From a virus, in the IMG/VR virus record IMGVR_UViG_3300009605_000021, positions 1 to 64,000 of that record: a stretch of DNA of 64,000 nucleotides. One strand, given 5' to 3'. The translations under genes and the position numbers were made by a program. Of the stretch, positions 51,301 through 59,808 are shown one piece after another. Positions within the stretch are counted from its first letter, which is position 1. Each line of letters starts with the position of its first letter. The notes beneath the pieces were generated by a model. That model had not been told where the DNA came from and made no database searches. It saw only the letters and a program-made list of their open reading frames with translations.

Positions 51301-54300
51301 ATGTTTCTCTTTGAGAGTCAACAGTAGAATCTCCAGATGAAATTTCATCAGTTTTATCTCTTTCTGCTCTTGTTCTCCACCATTCAGTACTTCTAGAAGT
51401 ATCGCCATAACCGTTCATGTGATCAGATGTTGGAGAGGCAGCACGATTTTCAAACGCAGCCAAAAGAGTAGAAAACTTTCTTTGTTTAAAATGAGCAGGA
51501 GTGTAACTATATAAGTCCATTGCGTCGCCCGGCGCGAATCGCGAAATTAACTGCACATCATCACGAGGTGAACGTATACATGAATTTTCTTGTTCGACTT
51601 TATCAAGTGTTCCGTCTATCTGCAGGCTTGAAGTTATTGGATCCAATAATGGATATTTATGTCTAAATTTATTTCTTTCTAAGACATGACTTTCAATGAT
51701 TGTGCTCAAATTTTCAGAAGTATTTGCTGATGCCGGCATCAATTGATGTATTATTGCATCAACCGCATTATCGATCCACTTGTAGTATTCAATATATTTT
51801 TCAACATTTGGAATATTGTCCACTTTTTCGAAAAAGAGTTGCCTCAATTTTTCCATTTGTTTATAATTTGGTCTATATGTGTTTACAGGCTCTCCAATTA
51901 AATTATTGAAGTCAGTTAAAGTTGCAAAAACTTTTAACATTTCTTCCGTTACTGATTGGTATGGACTTTTTTCAATTCCAATAAAATGAGTTATTGGTCT
52001 ACTGTTTCTAGTAAGCAAGCGATCATCGCGAGTTCTTCCTTCAACCATATTTGAACTAGCTATAATTTCTGGTGGCTGCTGTTTTGCGTTAGACAAATAA
52101 ATTCTGTCAACAACTTTTGAACTGTTGGCGGGGAAATGTTTACCCAAACCTGAGTGCTGTCTCTTAAGAGTTCTAGATAGTGGCACACCTAGAGGAGAAT
52201 CTATGCTATCACCAGAAGCTACAAACCCATATCTAATTGAATCTGCCGAACCTGAAGACATATCTGTAACAATAAACTCGCCAGAATCATCAGAACCGGT
52301 TATGCCAGCAAAATCCCAATGCAAAGCGAGTGTTTCCATATTTGGAACGTATCTTGAACCTGTGGCATAGAAATTAAATTTGTCTGGCCCTTGGAATAGA
52401 TAAGCATTTCTATATGGGTGATCGGTACCAAAATTTTCTACATCAATTGCATGTGCTCTAATAGCACTATCAGATATATCATTTAACCAATATCTAACCG
52501 AAGACACTTTTACATCTGAGCTTTCTATTACGTTTCCAGTAAAATTTTCTCTGTGGGCGCCGGCGTAAATTCTCTTTGTAGATTCTATGAGATCTCTATA
52601 TTTTTGCACAGAGATGGAAGAGGAAACTACAAATTCATTTTTAATATAATCTTGTACAGCATTAACGCCATAAAATTCAATGCTTCCAGATAAATCGTTA
52701 TCATTTTCAGCATCAACTAGCCCAGAACCACTAACTCCGGGCGAAAGAGGATATAAATCTCTATCTCCCACACGAGGAATCCCTCTCTTAATCCTAACTG
52801 CAAAATTCCACTTCTCATCATCGTAAACATTATAAAAAAGTGAAGATGTTAAAAAGCTTAATCCGTCTTCGAAAGAGTCCAAAAAATCAGATTCTAATTT
52901 GAAATAAGCATCATTGCTATTGGGATGCTCTCTAATCGCCAACACTCTTAAGTCATGATCTGGAGTTGTCCATGTAGTTGTTTCATCCTCAGTCCCTGCA
53001 GTGTGAAAACCGAATAAAGATGAAGCAGTCAGATTATATCTATAATTTGTAAGTTTGGGATGAATTTGTTTTGGAAAAATAACTTCTGCTTCCAGAGTCC
53101 TGAAAGAGCCACTAAAACTATTAATACTGCTTGTGATAAAACCAACTGAATTAGGGTTGTTGTTGTCTACAAATTGATAAACAACTGCACCATTTGTTTC
53201 ATGTGTGCTAAAGTCTGCATAATTCTTTTTTGTTATTGTGTGGCGATAATTATCTTTAATCTCGTACATCGCATTATCGCCATATATATTAATTTTAACG
53301 ATCTCATCATCAATACCAAAACAGCGGATAAGATTTCTAAAAGCTTTTTCAGTTCCTTTTGATTTGTATATGTAAGACAAATTATTATAAATGTTTTTAT
53401 AAATTAAGTTTTTGACTTCGCGAAGATCTTTGTCAAAGATACGAGTTTCATCTTGCTGCGCAAATTGTTGCAAAACAGTAGAATCAGTAAAAAGCTCTGG
53501 AACTATTAACCCATGACTTTCTAATAGTTTATCTGCGAACGGTATTGCTTTGTAGCTACTACTAGGATATGTTGGCGCCTTTAAACCTGGAAGTGCCTTT
53601 ATTTGCATTGCAAGAGTATCAAAATAATGTGAAATTATTTGAGTTAATTTAACAAGATTTTGTCCAGACTCTTGGTCTTCTGATCTTATCCACTCAGGAA
53701 TACTGTTATATATCGCAGCATTATTATTTAAATCATATTCTTTTCCTTTTTGTTTCAAAGAAGAAAGTTTGGCTTGTACATCCGGATGATCTACCCTGAT
53801 TATGGGGTCTTTAAATTCTGTAGCAGAGGCAGAAGACTGTATAAGTGCAGAACCAGTATTTCTAGAATTGCTAGAATAGCCAACCCATGTACCATTTGAG
53901 CCTCGACCTGAATAATCTAAAACAACATTGTCTATACTTGAAGTACCAGTTATTCCTTCGTTGAACTTATAATAAACTCCCAAATGCGTGTTAGCGACAT
54001 CAGTGTTTGTTCCGCCATATATATTTCTATACCAATTTCTTCCAATTTGTTGCGCACCTTTTTCCACTTTCCAATATCTAAATTCATCCAACGAAGCAGA
54101 TAATTTACCCCAGCCTACATTCGGCTGCAAACTTGTATCATCGCCAGCAATAAACGGACCTTCCGGTGAGATTGAAGCAGATGGTTTAGTTATCAAAGCG
54201 CCAATCGTCGCATTCAGCGAAGAACTCACATATCCAATTGAAGAGCCAGTTACTATTTCATTCTTGAACTCTCCATCAATATAAAGTTTCATTTTTAATT

Positions 54301-55234
54301 GGCTATTGAGATTTCTAACTGAGAAAGCATAATGATGCCATTTATTGTCTGCTATTCTAGATGTGTCAATCGAACCACTATCAAATGAAGCAGTTGCGAT
54401 GCCTTGTGTTCCGGACATATAAGTTATAAGAAATGGCGAATGAGAAGTTTCCCGAGAACCATCTCCAAGCGTAGGACCAGAATCCATTTCAACAGTAAAC
54501 CTACCATATGACACACTTGATGACACTGAAGAATGAGACCATGCATCCAAAATGACTTCTCTTCGAGTATTAGAAGCGTCAAATGCTGCTTTCTTCATCC
54601 AAAACTCAACAGTGTTGCCGTCAGCGCCACCAATTTTTAAATTACATTCTCTGTTCTGATTGAGTTTGTAAATATTTGCTTTGCCATCGTTGGATGGAAA
54701 TATATCTTTTAATTTTGTGTTGTCAGGATCTTTATGTGGCCCACCTTTTATATAAATATATTCATAGGAAGACGTTGCCGGCGCGCCGTAGCCATAAATT
54801 ACATCATCACTATCATCACTTGGTAAGCTGTAAAAACCATCACTATTTTCTACTTGTGTGCCCCATGCGCCATTATCGCCACTATCTCCAAATATTGCAT
54901 AACCTGTAGTTCTTGGATATTCATTATCGAAAATGTATTTATCGAAAAAAGAAGCGCTATTAAACCATTCTTGAACTTCGTGTCTTGAGCCATCATAAGG
55001 AAAAGTGTTATAAATTTTTACAAACGACTGCTCATAATATTCTTCCGCTAATCCAAATTTTGCAAAATTTGCAGGATCTTTGAAATCAAGTTGAGGAATA
55101 TATCTTTCCTTATCTTTAATTTTTTGTTCTACATATCTTTCTGACTCAGCATCTCTCGAAATGTTTGAAATCGAATCGCTGCTTAAAATTTGCGTTGGCT
55201 GTTGATATTTTCCAAAAAGATCTTTAATACTCAT
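45374..55234 (-). CDS. Giant modular tail protein (3286 aa)
   Basis: The largest gene here, 3286 residues without interruption. The N-terminal part has a LamG/concanavalin-like domain at about residues 185-460 (NTVEFWMKKAAFDASNTRRE, NKWHHYAFSVRNLNSQLKMK, LYIDGEFKNEI, SASLDEFRYWKVEKG). A block typical of large marine phage baseplate proteins follows (NLSYIYKSKGTEKAFRNLIR, CFGIDDEIVKINIYGDN). An Ig-like domain lies near residues 2615-2735 (SGTTYTLTFHAST; LAANIASALNATSAFTATAS; FTLTNFSGGAAS). The last 65 residues carry repeated His pairs (GHTHAF, CHEHKI, LHTHKVR) and two cysteines, likely a metal-binding tip. No signal peptide. It is adjacent to the 912-residue and gp6-like genes. Role inferred: baseplate hub periphery, long fibre or host-contact organiser. 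Confidence 0.65.
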   Translation of the reverse strand: MSIKDLFGKYQQPTQILSSDSISNISRDAESERYVEQKIKDKERYIPQLDFKDPANFAKFGLAEEYYEQSFVKIYNTFPYDGSRHEVQEWFNSASFFDKYIFDNEYPRTTGYAIFGDSGDNGAWGTQVENSDGFYSLPSDDSDDVIYGYGAPATSSYEYIYIKGGPHKDPDNTKLKDIFPSNDGKANIYKLNQNRECNLKIGGADGNTVEFWMKKAAFDASNTRREVILDAWSHSSVSSSVSYGRFTVEMDSGPTLGDGSRETSHSPFLITYMSGTQGIATASFDSGSIDTSRIADNKWHHYAFSVRNLNSQLKMKLYIDGEFKNEIVTGSSIGYVSSSLNATIGALITKPSASISPEGPFIAGDDTSLQPNVGWGKLSASLDEFRYWKVEKGAQQIGRNWYRNIYGGTNTDVANTHLGVYYKFNEGITGTSSIDNVVLDYSGRGSNGTWVGYSSNSRNTGSALIQSSASATEFKDPIIRVDHPDVQAKLSSLKQKGKEYDLNNNAAIYNSIPEWIRSEDQESGQNLVKLTQIISHYFDTLAMQIKALPGLKAPTYPSSSYKAIPFADKLLESHGLIVPELFTDSTVLQQFAQQDETRIFDKDLREVKNLIYKNIYNNLSYIYKSKGTEKAFRNLIRCFGIDDEIVKINIYGDNAMYEIKDNYRHTITKKNYADFSTHETNGAVVYQFVDNNNPNSVGFITSSINSFSGSFRTLEAEVIFPKQIHPKLTNYRYNLTASSLFGFHTAGTEDETTTWTTPDHDLRVLAIREHPNSNDAYFKLESDFLDSFEDGLSFLTSSLFYNVYDDEKWNFAVRIKRGIPRVGDRDLYPLSPGVSGSGLVDAENDNDLSGSIEFYGVNAVQDYIKNEFVVSSSISVQKYRDLIESTKRIYAGAHRENFTGNVIESSDVKVSSVRYWLNDISDSAIRAHAIDVENFGTDHPYRNAYLFQGPDKFNFYATGSRYVPNMETLALHWDFAGITGSDDSGEFIVTDMSSGSADSIRYGFVASGDSIDSPLGVPLSRTLKRQHSGLGKHFPANSSKVVDRIYLSNAKQQPPEIIASSNMVEGRTRDDRLLTRNSRPITHFIGIEKSPYQSVTEEMLKVFATLTDFNNLIGEPVNTYRPNYKQMEKLRQLFFEKVDNIPNVEKYIEYYKWIDNAVDAIIHQLMPASANTSENLSTIIESHVLERNKFRHKYPLLDPITSSLQIDGTLDKVEQENSCIRSPRDDVQLISRFAPGDAMDLYSYTPAHFKQRKFSTLLAAFENRAASPTSDHMNGYGDTSRSTEWWRTRAERDKTDEISSGDSTVDSQRETFRKVINKENKPSGQFELMANTDMGQISGFISFGLWQGSNSQPKSPYTRTVLKPFSPTTRLRVTASDSSAEVPYGFQVLSDIKDELIPGITSGKRLKLNFHVQNVEDETILSSHFIPFNIHTSSAGRKITNIHDDMSLGGEISMQGPFTERYVGGLQYRHIPLNISGTTSELDTDKTRPEGFKIHVTNTPFSYENGSEDEKKVFKNAGNGALINFTSPDINSDLQLDPELPRAMFFREEMAKRPVNIRNIKSSSYNGVGNYSKDYELILTCGRTTNNFYFVDTKGVMSASVVASDFPDLKEFALPERKPNEIVVVNRFSAPGGPEVMSRGFLDTNAEEYSVYNALPWRNLTVRRLYNTLLKNSATKGGVYDSTYVDPLGVYESSASYHKVDPNPLYKLEWSAGIGSPVITGSMKDNGFVVHAIPRSELQYAWITASAYQVSGGLTENEAIPFGWSKPNQKLGGASDDITFLVATDIIINGTPMPFGLNNIYVDDIDIDNNLISPSSDSGRGENSKFPVFSISQAETDPNTGQYPRPDIAMINHNRNGPYGWPTWKQIRTGDHMIARHQRKNNIYSFFKNDNKILKVTNGIPGYQDTKELVNYIIPVVTTKYKPLEKTFQVDDEEINVSYTHGNLKTSFLIGEGDLDKEQFNFQTCYDMDDTLTMAADKNVIKLKDITYREIVFPRAEYTTLAKSNRRLSYDEFRHTGSNGYDRLHGTHRTFWRARAQERLRTNQYATNSLGVGLSSYNHAADGGGITEQVGAGGSYFKGDWVHPLRPLALSVWPLDSFHGGFMSGGFEGHNEGVHKRNVGATGELYAHTDGALVSSSDAGSAGGSPSQCFFFYQHYGWFGSSDSQTWPSDYYILPTGEGKNKPDFTDGAAAGTVHLYHFKPQYSASAISGLAPWYDSYEDYARDVTCIGPDYSILPEFNVSDHMEYYLNSGFLSKNNKYLSLPGAATKTNKDTAIVDLEINVMNDYDFNVAHHISSSAGSEKSAVNDDFYKIYSHSDFLDSFELVRNRNPDNKVSQITLKCKGIKKLLPYQGFYPVLRCVQLGSIFSQSFGPYLTSSLNTNQRRGKQAQALIQPFFAPGIMYNTIKSGIAVDWPVITGSSKAGDLSSFGNLGYLATGSSLADKQYHNRRFPFEALVHPEKYIPVDKQLLRPGQSTVEEAASRINMVVSPSYRSGSQTDDTNVYELEANAPHYIWTGQHDNKYNLAMHNFLGEIPKFFLKGERLTTFASKRGPFTMTSGTTYYMDVVLEKTKDFIMYEGPHTYMQETNPKSGVIRYSSGSARGIHYGPACDTLGAKETVSSTGVVEVTDASSTAADQTIAMNSTSGTTYTLTFHASTTTSTDTTSPTAAYSSTNSTLAANIASALNATSAFTATASGQIVTIIALPGTNTNSISTSSGAAFTLTNFSGGAASLFAHTNNGNYNWLSNMQDPAFAPYTPPYFYGESVARISFSPHIHRELLSSEPTQQFYIDEILEGAKLETVYEPNRSASYGQAINLSKAKDNTGEPINEGDMAGYIRVPDEKSLAGVSKMKIDSSINLFGKARVKELEYKLDSAMEHTYVPVLAKDSTDDSFDIWTISTKFETPTLNFSSNAKSHFTRGMWFGYGTEPSHGNGIFLRLRESFPDKIGKTTSMEQFSANPFANNINLLNVTETSKTGSLLEVCGFVQAGTSTKRRIGEIAESKEISEAIIAIPFKAKTSSTKKRFFEIPKKYIDVARGHASKSVVDKLKKTGVIVSPAVFQMVENMQKYVIPPHHDFVTNKSVKPFAMYVFEFKHLLDREDLSNIWQNLMPKIARSSEVEEVSITHECGVPGGFFENDIPPDIKWMVYKVKKKAESNYFNVTSDSQDDNRFQFNFNIDSENPNPDYSYNWPYDFCSLVELAKLEVGINLSDKEVDLVHGPKPIVGTTSKDTGHTHAFTIDVNGNGVAHEACYPVDVAPGVCHEHKIISWEVQASGSELTPLHTHKVR

Positions 55235-55236
55235 TT

Positions 55237-57975
55237 TTATTCAACCCTAAATTTAAATATCTCAGGTTGTTCATGATAAACATTATCTCTTTTGTAAACC
55301 AATTTGATACCATAAGAAAAACCTTGTTCTAGCATGGACACGTCAAAATCAAAATAATTTCCTTTTGAGTCGTAAGACAAAAGAGTATGATTCGTGCTTC
55401 CTGTTCCATAATCAACAATAGTCAAATCATCTTGAACTCTCACAATTTTGTAATATGCACTATCAATGACACTACTGCTTATATCAGATACATATTTTGT
55501 GTAACTATTTGGACTCCAATTTTTGTCTCTCACATAAGTTCTAAAACGAGCTGTTTCATTTTGGAAATATTTTGATTTTAAATTTGTAATTTTTGTAGCA
55601 TAAGACATATTAGTGTTGTAATCGCCGGTGTCTAGACTTTTGACATTAATTGTTCCAGTGTGGAAACATGAATGATCATTGTTGATATCGCGGCCACCAG
55701 AGAAATTGCCAACAGTAAAGCCAACATTACCAGCATCTTGAGAATTAGTTTGATTCCCTGCAGTGCCATCCACGTCTTGTGTAAGCGTGATTGTTTGATC
55801 GAGATTGTCAACAGCCGATATCGGTGCTGTAGTGTAATTATTAATTGAAGAAGCAACTCGCGCAGTAATGCCTAACCTATTTGCTGATGTGTTGGAACCG
55901 CCGGCATAATCCTGAATTCCAATATTATTATTAGAAACAGTGTTGCTATCAGTTTTAAATGTGAAAGTGTGAGAAGTCCCGGTTGTATCTTTAAGAACAA
56001 ATTGTACTTCGTGGTTAAAATCATTAGAAGCGCCATCCAAAGTCCATGTCGCAGTTGCATTTACTTGATCAAACCATCTATCATAAACTATGCTTGAAGT
56101 AGTATCAAGTGCGATAGAAGCTGAATAAATTCCTGTTTTTCCCGGGACAAGACCACCTGTAACAAAATCATTAATTGCTTGGCTTGTGTTTGTTCCGGTT
56201 TTCTGTTTCATGCCGGTTAGTGGCTCGTTCCCGCCGCTAAAAGATACAGCAGTTGCCCAATCGTCAGTCTCCGTTAAGACAACTGTTGTGTTTCCTTCCG
56301 ACCCGCCGACAGATTGAGTAATGGTGACTTTAGAAACACCATCAGAAACTGCTGAAAATTTTGCATGACCATCAATGCAAGCTGCAAGATTATTAGCAGT
56401 AGATGCCAAACTAGCTCCTTTTACCCAAGATACACCTAGCGCAGGCGAAGATGAAACAACAGTAAAGTGGCTGCTAGCTATATCATCTGTAGCTAACAAT
56501 ACAACTTTATCACCAGCAGCAATATCTAAACTAGTTATAGTAACACTCGCGGTGGCGCTTGTATCAGTCTTATCCAAATAAAGTCTTACATATAACTGCC
56601 CATCTCCAACAGATGGAATATTTTTATACTGGCCTCGAACCATATTATAGAGATAAATTGTATTCATGTTATCGGATTCATTTGCTAAAGAGCTGCTGGC
56701 ATAAAAATTTGCTCTATTGTCTTTAGTCGAAGAATCCCATCTAGCTTCAATCATTGGTCTCTTGAAAAAATATTCTGATGTTCTCGAGAAAAACTTTTTT
56801 GTATAATAAGATCTGTTGGCACCCGTAAGATTATGAAGTAGAACGCCATCAACAGGTGGTTGGGCAGTCCATGCGCCATCATTATACACCAACGCAGAAC
56901 TCGAGTGATATGATTCATATTGTCCAGAAAGAAACACTCCAAGTCCGTAACTTGGCCTGTTATCCACAGAAGGACTCGCATCACCACCAGCGATCCACTC
57001 CTCCACTAATTCTGTTATATTAGCTTCTAAATCTTCATCACCGTTAGAAAACGAAACAGAGTATGTAACACCTTCAGTATCGAACACACCTCCAACAATG
57101 TCTGTGCCACCAGAGAAATCGCCAGGTGTCGGATCTGTGCCGGTGTTGCCGTTTATGGTCATGTGCGCATCGAGGACAGTCTTTGTTATGGTTGTGTTGC
57201 CGGCGCTGGCGTGGGCGGCTTGCGTCAACGTAACCACAGCGTTGACGCCGGAGACTGCCACGGCGGCCGTTATTTTTCCATTATGCCCTCCTGCAGCGTT
57301 AATCGCATCTGCTATCGCGGTTCCAACGCTTAGGGTGTTCAGATTCGGGGAAGAGAGTTGAACCCCAATCGTCGGTGCGTCGTCTCCGGAATCGTTCTCT
57401 ACGGCGTTATCAAAGGTATATACTACAGAAGTTCCGTCGGTTGATTCTATAGTAATCGTCTTTTCGTCGAAATTGGCTGTAGCAATAGTCGACCCACCGC
57501 CCGTTGCAAGCACTGTGAATGTTGCCGTAGCCTGGTTATCAGCCCATCTAGTTGTACTCGTAGCATTTAACCAGTTTGCGCCAATTCCATCTTCAGTGTC
57601 ATCTTGGTATTCTTCCATATCTAGGCCATAGCCTTCCTCCCACGATTGAGAAACAGGCGTGACTTGAAGAGTATAACTTGACGGAGTTGTATATGCATGT
57701 TCAGCGTTGAACATTCGTAAATAAAAATCTACACTACCACTAACTGGAATTGTACCTGCAACTCTTGATGCTGAAACTTCGCTTATAGGAAAATTAAGCA
57801 AAGTTCTAGAAAGTTCAGAAGTGGAACTAGAAGCTTGCGCATAAATTGAGAACACTTCGAGAACATCAGACGCACCCATATTAGAACCGGTTGCTCTTTT
57901 GGTATCTATAAGGCTAGATTTATATGCATTTGTTATTGTCGTATCTGCACTAGCTGTAAATCTTGCAATTGCCAT
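55237..57975 (-). CDS. Modular tail protein with three Ig-like domains (912 aa)
   Basis: Starts MAIARFTASADTTITNAYKS; the first 130 residues resemble DNRLRE-type carbohydrate-binding beta domains (RTLLNFPISEVSASRVAGTI, VDFYLRMFNAEHAYTTPSSY). Three copies of the Ig-like family lie at about residues 155-300 (KTITIESTDGTSVVYTFDNA), 460-590 (SVTITSLDIAAGDKVVLLAT) and 640-775 (FVLKDTTGTSHTFTFKTDSN), each with a helix and an L-T-Q-x-x-x-G-x-x-G-N motif and ending near F-S-G-G. The first copy is in strikingly GC-rich DNA (57100-57500). The C-terminal domain (YGIKLVYKRDNVYHEQPEIF, KFRVE) is separate. The start overlaps the gp6-like stop by 1 nt. Probably a surface or fibre component. Confidence 0.6.
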   Translation of the reverse strand: MAIARFTASADTTITNAYKSSLIDTKRATGSNMGASDVLEVFSIYAQASSSTSELSRTLLNFPISEVSASRVAGTIPVSGSVDFYLRMFNAEHAYTTPSSYTLQVTPVSQSWEEGYGLDMEEYQDDTEDGIGANWLNATSTTRWADNQATATFTVLATGGGSTIATANFDEKTITIESTDGTSVVYTFDNAVENDSGDDAPTIGVQLSSPNLNTLSVGTAIADAINAAGGHNGKITAAVAVSGVNAVVTLTQAAHASAGNTTITKTVLDAHMTINGNTGTDPTPGDFSGGTDIVGGVFDTEGVTYSVSFSNGDEDLEANITELVEEWIAGGDASPSVDNRPSYGLGVFLSGQYESYHSSSALVYNDGAWTAQPPVDGVLLHNLTGANRSYYTKKFFSRTSEYFFKRPMIEARWDSSTKDNRANFYASSSLANESDNMNTIYLYNMVRGQYKNIPSVGDGQLYVRLYLDKTDTSATASVTITSLDIAAGDKVVLLATDDIASSHFTVVSSSPALGVSWVKGASLASTANNLAACIDGHAKFSAVSDGVSKVTITQSVGGSEGNTTVVLTETDDWATAVSFSGGNEPLTGMKQKTGTNTSQAINDFVTGGLVPGKTGIYSASIALDTTSSIVYDRWFDQVNATATWTLDGASNDFNHEVQFVLKDTTGTSHTFTFKTDSNTVSNNNIGIQDYAGGSNTSANRLGITARVASSINNYTTAPISAVDNLDQTITLTQDVDGTAGNQTNSQDAGNVGFTVGNFSGGRDINNDHSCFHTGTINVKSLDTGDYNTNMSYATKITNLKSKYFQNETARFRTYVRDKNWSPNSYTKYVSDISSSVIDSAYYKIVRVQDDLTIVDYGTGSTNHTLLSYDSKGNYFDFDVSMLEQGFSYGIKLVYKRDNVYHEQPEIFKFRVE

Positions 57976-59777
57976 TATTTAATAGTTCCTTTGATGTCGC
58001 TTGATGGGTATTTGAATTCTATAATATGATCATCGGGAACAACCAATATTCTGCCATCTGCTGAAATACTATCTTCTATGTTAAAACTTATACTTGAATA
58101 GGACCCACCAACTGGTGAATAGATATTTATATCTATAACATCAACAACACCCGGAACATTATTAATAAGCTTGACAATATCACTTATTATTAATGGCTCA
58201 CCAATATCAAAAGTTTTATTTGGCGCTGTAATATTACTGGATAGAATCTTTGTCACGTTAGACAACACATCGTATTTATTGATTCTCATATCGCCAATAA
58301 TAGTGAAATCAATTCCAAGATTTATAATATTTGCCGGCATTATATCAATAGTGTCATTAATCATCTTATATCTGCCAATCCATGTTTTTAAATTGTCCTC
58401 TAGTGTTTGCGTGTGATAAGCTAGTTTTTTGTTTGCGTCTTCGCTAACAATAAATATATTTATATTCCTTTTAAAAGAATCATTGTCTTGTATAATATTG
58501 CATCGCTTAATCGATCCGAACGCAGAACTCATTGAATAAATCACACTCTTGTAATCTTCTTTAGTAACAGCCCTATTCTGCGCTGCATATGTTCCCTTAA
58601 TTCTGCTTTTAATTTCATCCATGGTCGGGGCACTAACATCTCCTACAATTCTTTCTTCGTTTGTAACTTCTAAACTATCAACAACTGCTTGAACTGTAAC
58701 AGAATTTAGGCCGGCTCTATCTTTAAAATTAAAAACTGGAGTAATAACTGAATTAATCGTATGGGCGGACGCATTAGAATTGCTAACTGTGTTAGTTCTA
58801 TAAGAGATTACCAATTTTGTATTTGATGGTGCTATGCCAAACTTATCAGTTGCGATTAAATTCGAAGGATCAAAGGACGTGTCAGTAACATATTCCTTTC
58901 CGTGAACCTTCAACAAGATCTTGCTTGGGTCAGCAACAGAATCATTAAATATTTCTGAGTCGGAACCATGACCAAATTGTAAAAATGTACTATTTTGTTC
59001 TTGTTCTACAACAAACCTTCTTGCAACCGCATATGCTTTCATGATAGATGGCACTTGATGCTCATCAGATCTTCTGTTGCTTACAGAACGATAAATGATA
59101 TTTTGAGTCAAATAATCAACTTCAAAGTATCGGTTACCTTCCGTATCGGTCACGGAAACTATTTCTGTAATATTTGGTGAAGCCAATTCAAGTCGCAAAA
59201 ACTTTTGAAATCCACCTACTGTAATTGTTTCTTCTGATATTTCTCCTGAAATTACTTTACCCTTTGCTTTAACAGCAAAGGAAGTGGGCGCGCCTGTTTC
59301 TGGATCTACTTTTGCGACAACAATTTCATTTGTAACTTTAGAAAAATTTATGTCTTCATTTAAAGCAAATATGCCACCGCCTATTGAAGAAAAAACAGAA
59401 CCTTTTCTAAGAATAGGATAATAATCTACATCTGGACCGGTACCAGAAGACTGAGACGGGACTATAATATATAAACTGATATCTCCATATGAAACTTGAT
59501 TCTGTCTATATTTATAGCCATATTGCCTTCCTAGTCGTAAAACATTACTATACTCAGACGCTGTGTCTATGAAACATTCATTCGTTTGATAGTCTAAATA
59601 AAAAGATAAAACATCTCCAACGTAAGATACGGTGTCCAACATTAAGGCACCGAAAGATGCTTCATTGAAATCTTTAAATGTATCTGAATAATATCTTTGA
59701 GTGTACTCAATTAAATCGCTTTTAATTGAATCAAAATCACGACTTGTGTACTTTATTGGAAAAGTTTTTTTCGCCAT
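57975..59777 (-). CDS. Baseplate wedge protein, T4 gp6-like
   Basis: 600 residues, related to T4 gp6 (660), which forms the inner ring of the baseplate wedge. Recognised by the N-terminal block FPIKYTSRDFDSIKSDLIEY, FNEASFGALMLDTVSYVGDV, LSFYLDYQTNECFIDTASEY, a hallmark of gp6 in T4-like phages, and by a baseplate_J-type core (MDEIKSRIKGTYAAQNRAVT, KEDYKSVIYSMSSAFGSIKR). The C-terminal segment (EPLIISDIVKLINNVPGVVD, VIDINIYSPVGGS) is the usual end. The gp25-like gene is just upstream, the same pairing as in marine T4-like phages. An ACTATTTA box is in the 31-nt gap before it. Confidence 0.88.
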   Translation of the reverse strand: MAKKTFPIKYTSRDFDSIKSDLIEYTQRYYSDTFKDFNEASFGALMLDTVSYVGDVLSFYLDYQTNECFIDTASEYSNVLRLGRQYGYKYRQNQVSYGDISLYIIVPSQSSGTGPDVDYYPILRKGSVFSSIGGGIFALNEDINFSKVTNEIVVAKVDPETGAPTSFAVKAKGKVISGEISEETITVGGFQKFLRLELASPNITEIVSVTDTEGNRYFEVDYLTQNIIYRSVSNRRSDEHQVPSIMKAYAVARRFVVEQEQNSTFLQFGHGSDSEIFNDSVADPSKILLKVHGKEYVTDTSFDPSNLIATDKFGIAPSNTKLVISYRTNTVSNSNASAHTINSVITPVFNFKDRAGLNSVTVQAVVDSLEVTNEERIVGDVSAPTMDEIKSRIKGTYAAQNRAVTKEDYKSVIYSMSSAFGSIKRCNIIQDNDSFKRNINIFIVSEDANKKLAYHTQTLEDNLKTWIGRYKMINDTIDIMPANIINLGIDFTIIGDMRINKYDVLSNVTKILSSNITAPNKTFDIGEPLIISDIVKLINNVPGVVDVIDINIYSPVGGSYSSISFNIEDSISADGRILVVPDDHIIEFKYPSSDIKGTIK

Positions 59778-59796
59778 TTACTAAAAGTCCTTTCCT

Positions 59797-59804
59797 TAAA
59801 TAGT
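59797..59804. promoter_or_regulatory. Intergenic ACTATTTA box before gp6-like gene
   Basis: ACTATTTA on the coding strand, 19 nt before the ATG at 59777, between gp25-like and gp6-like genes. One of six intergenic copies. Confidence 0.4.
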
Positions 59805-59808
59805 CATA

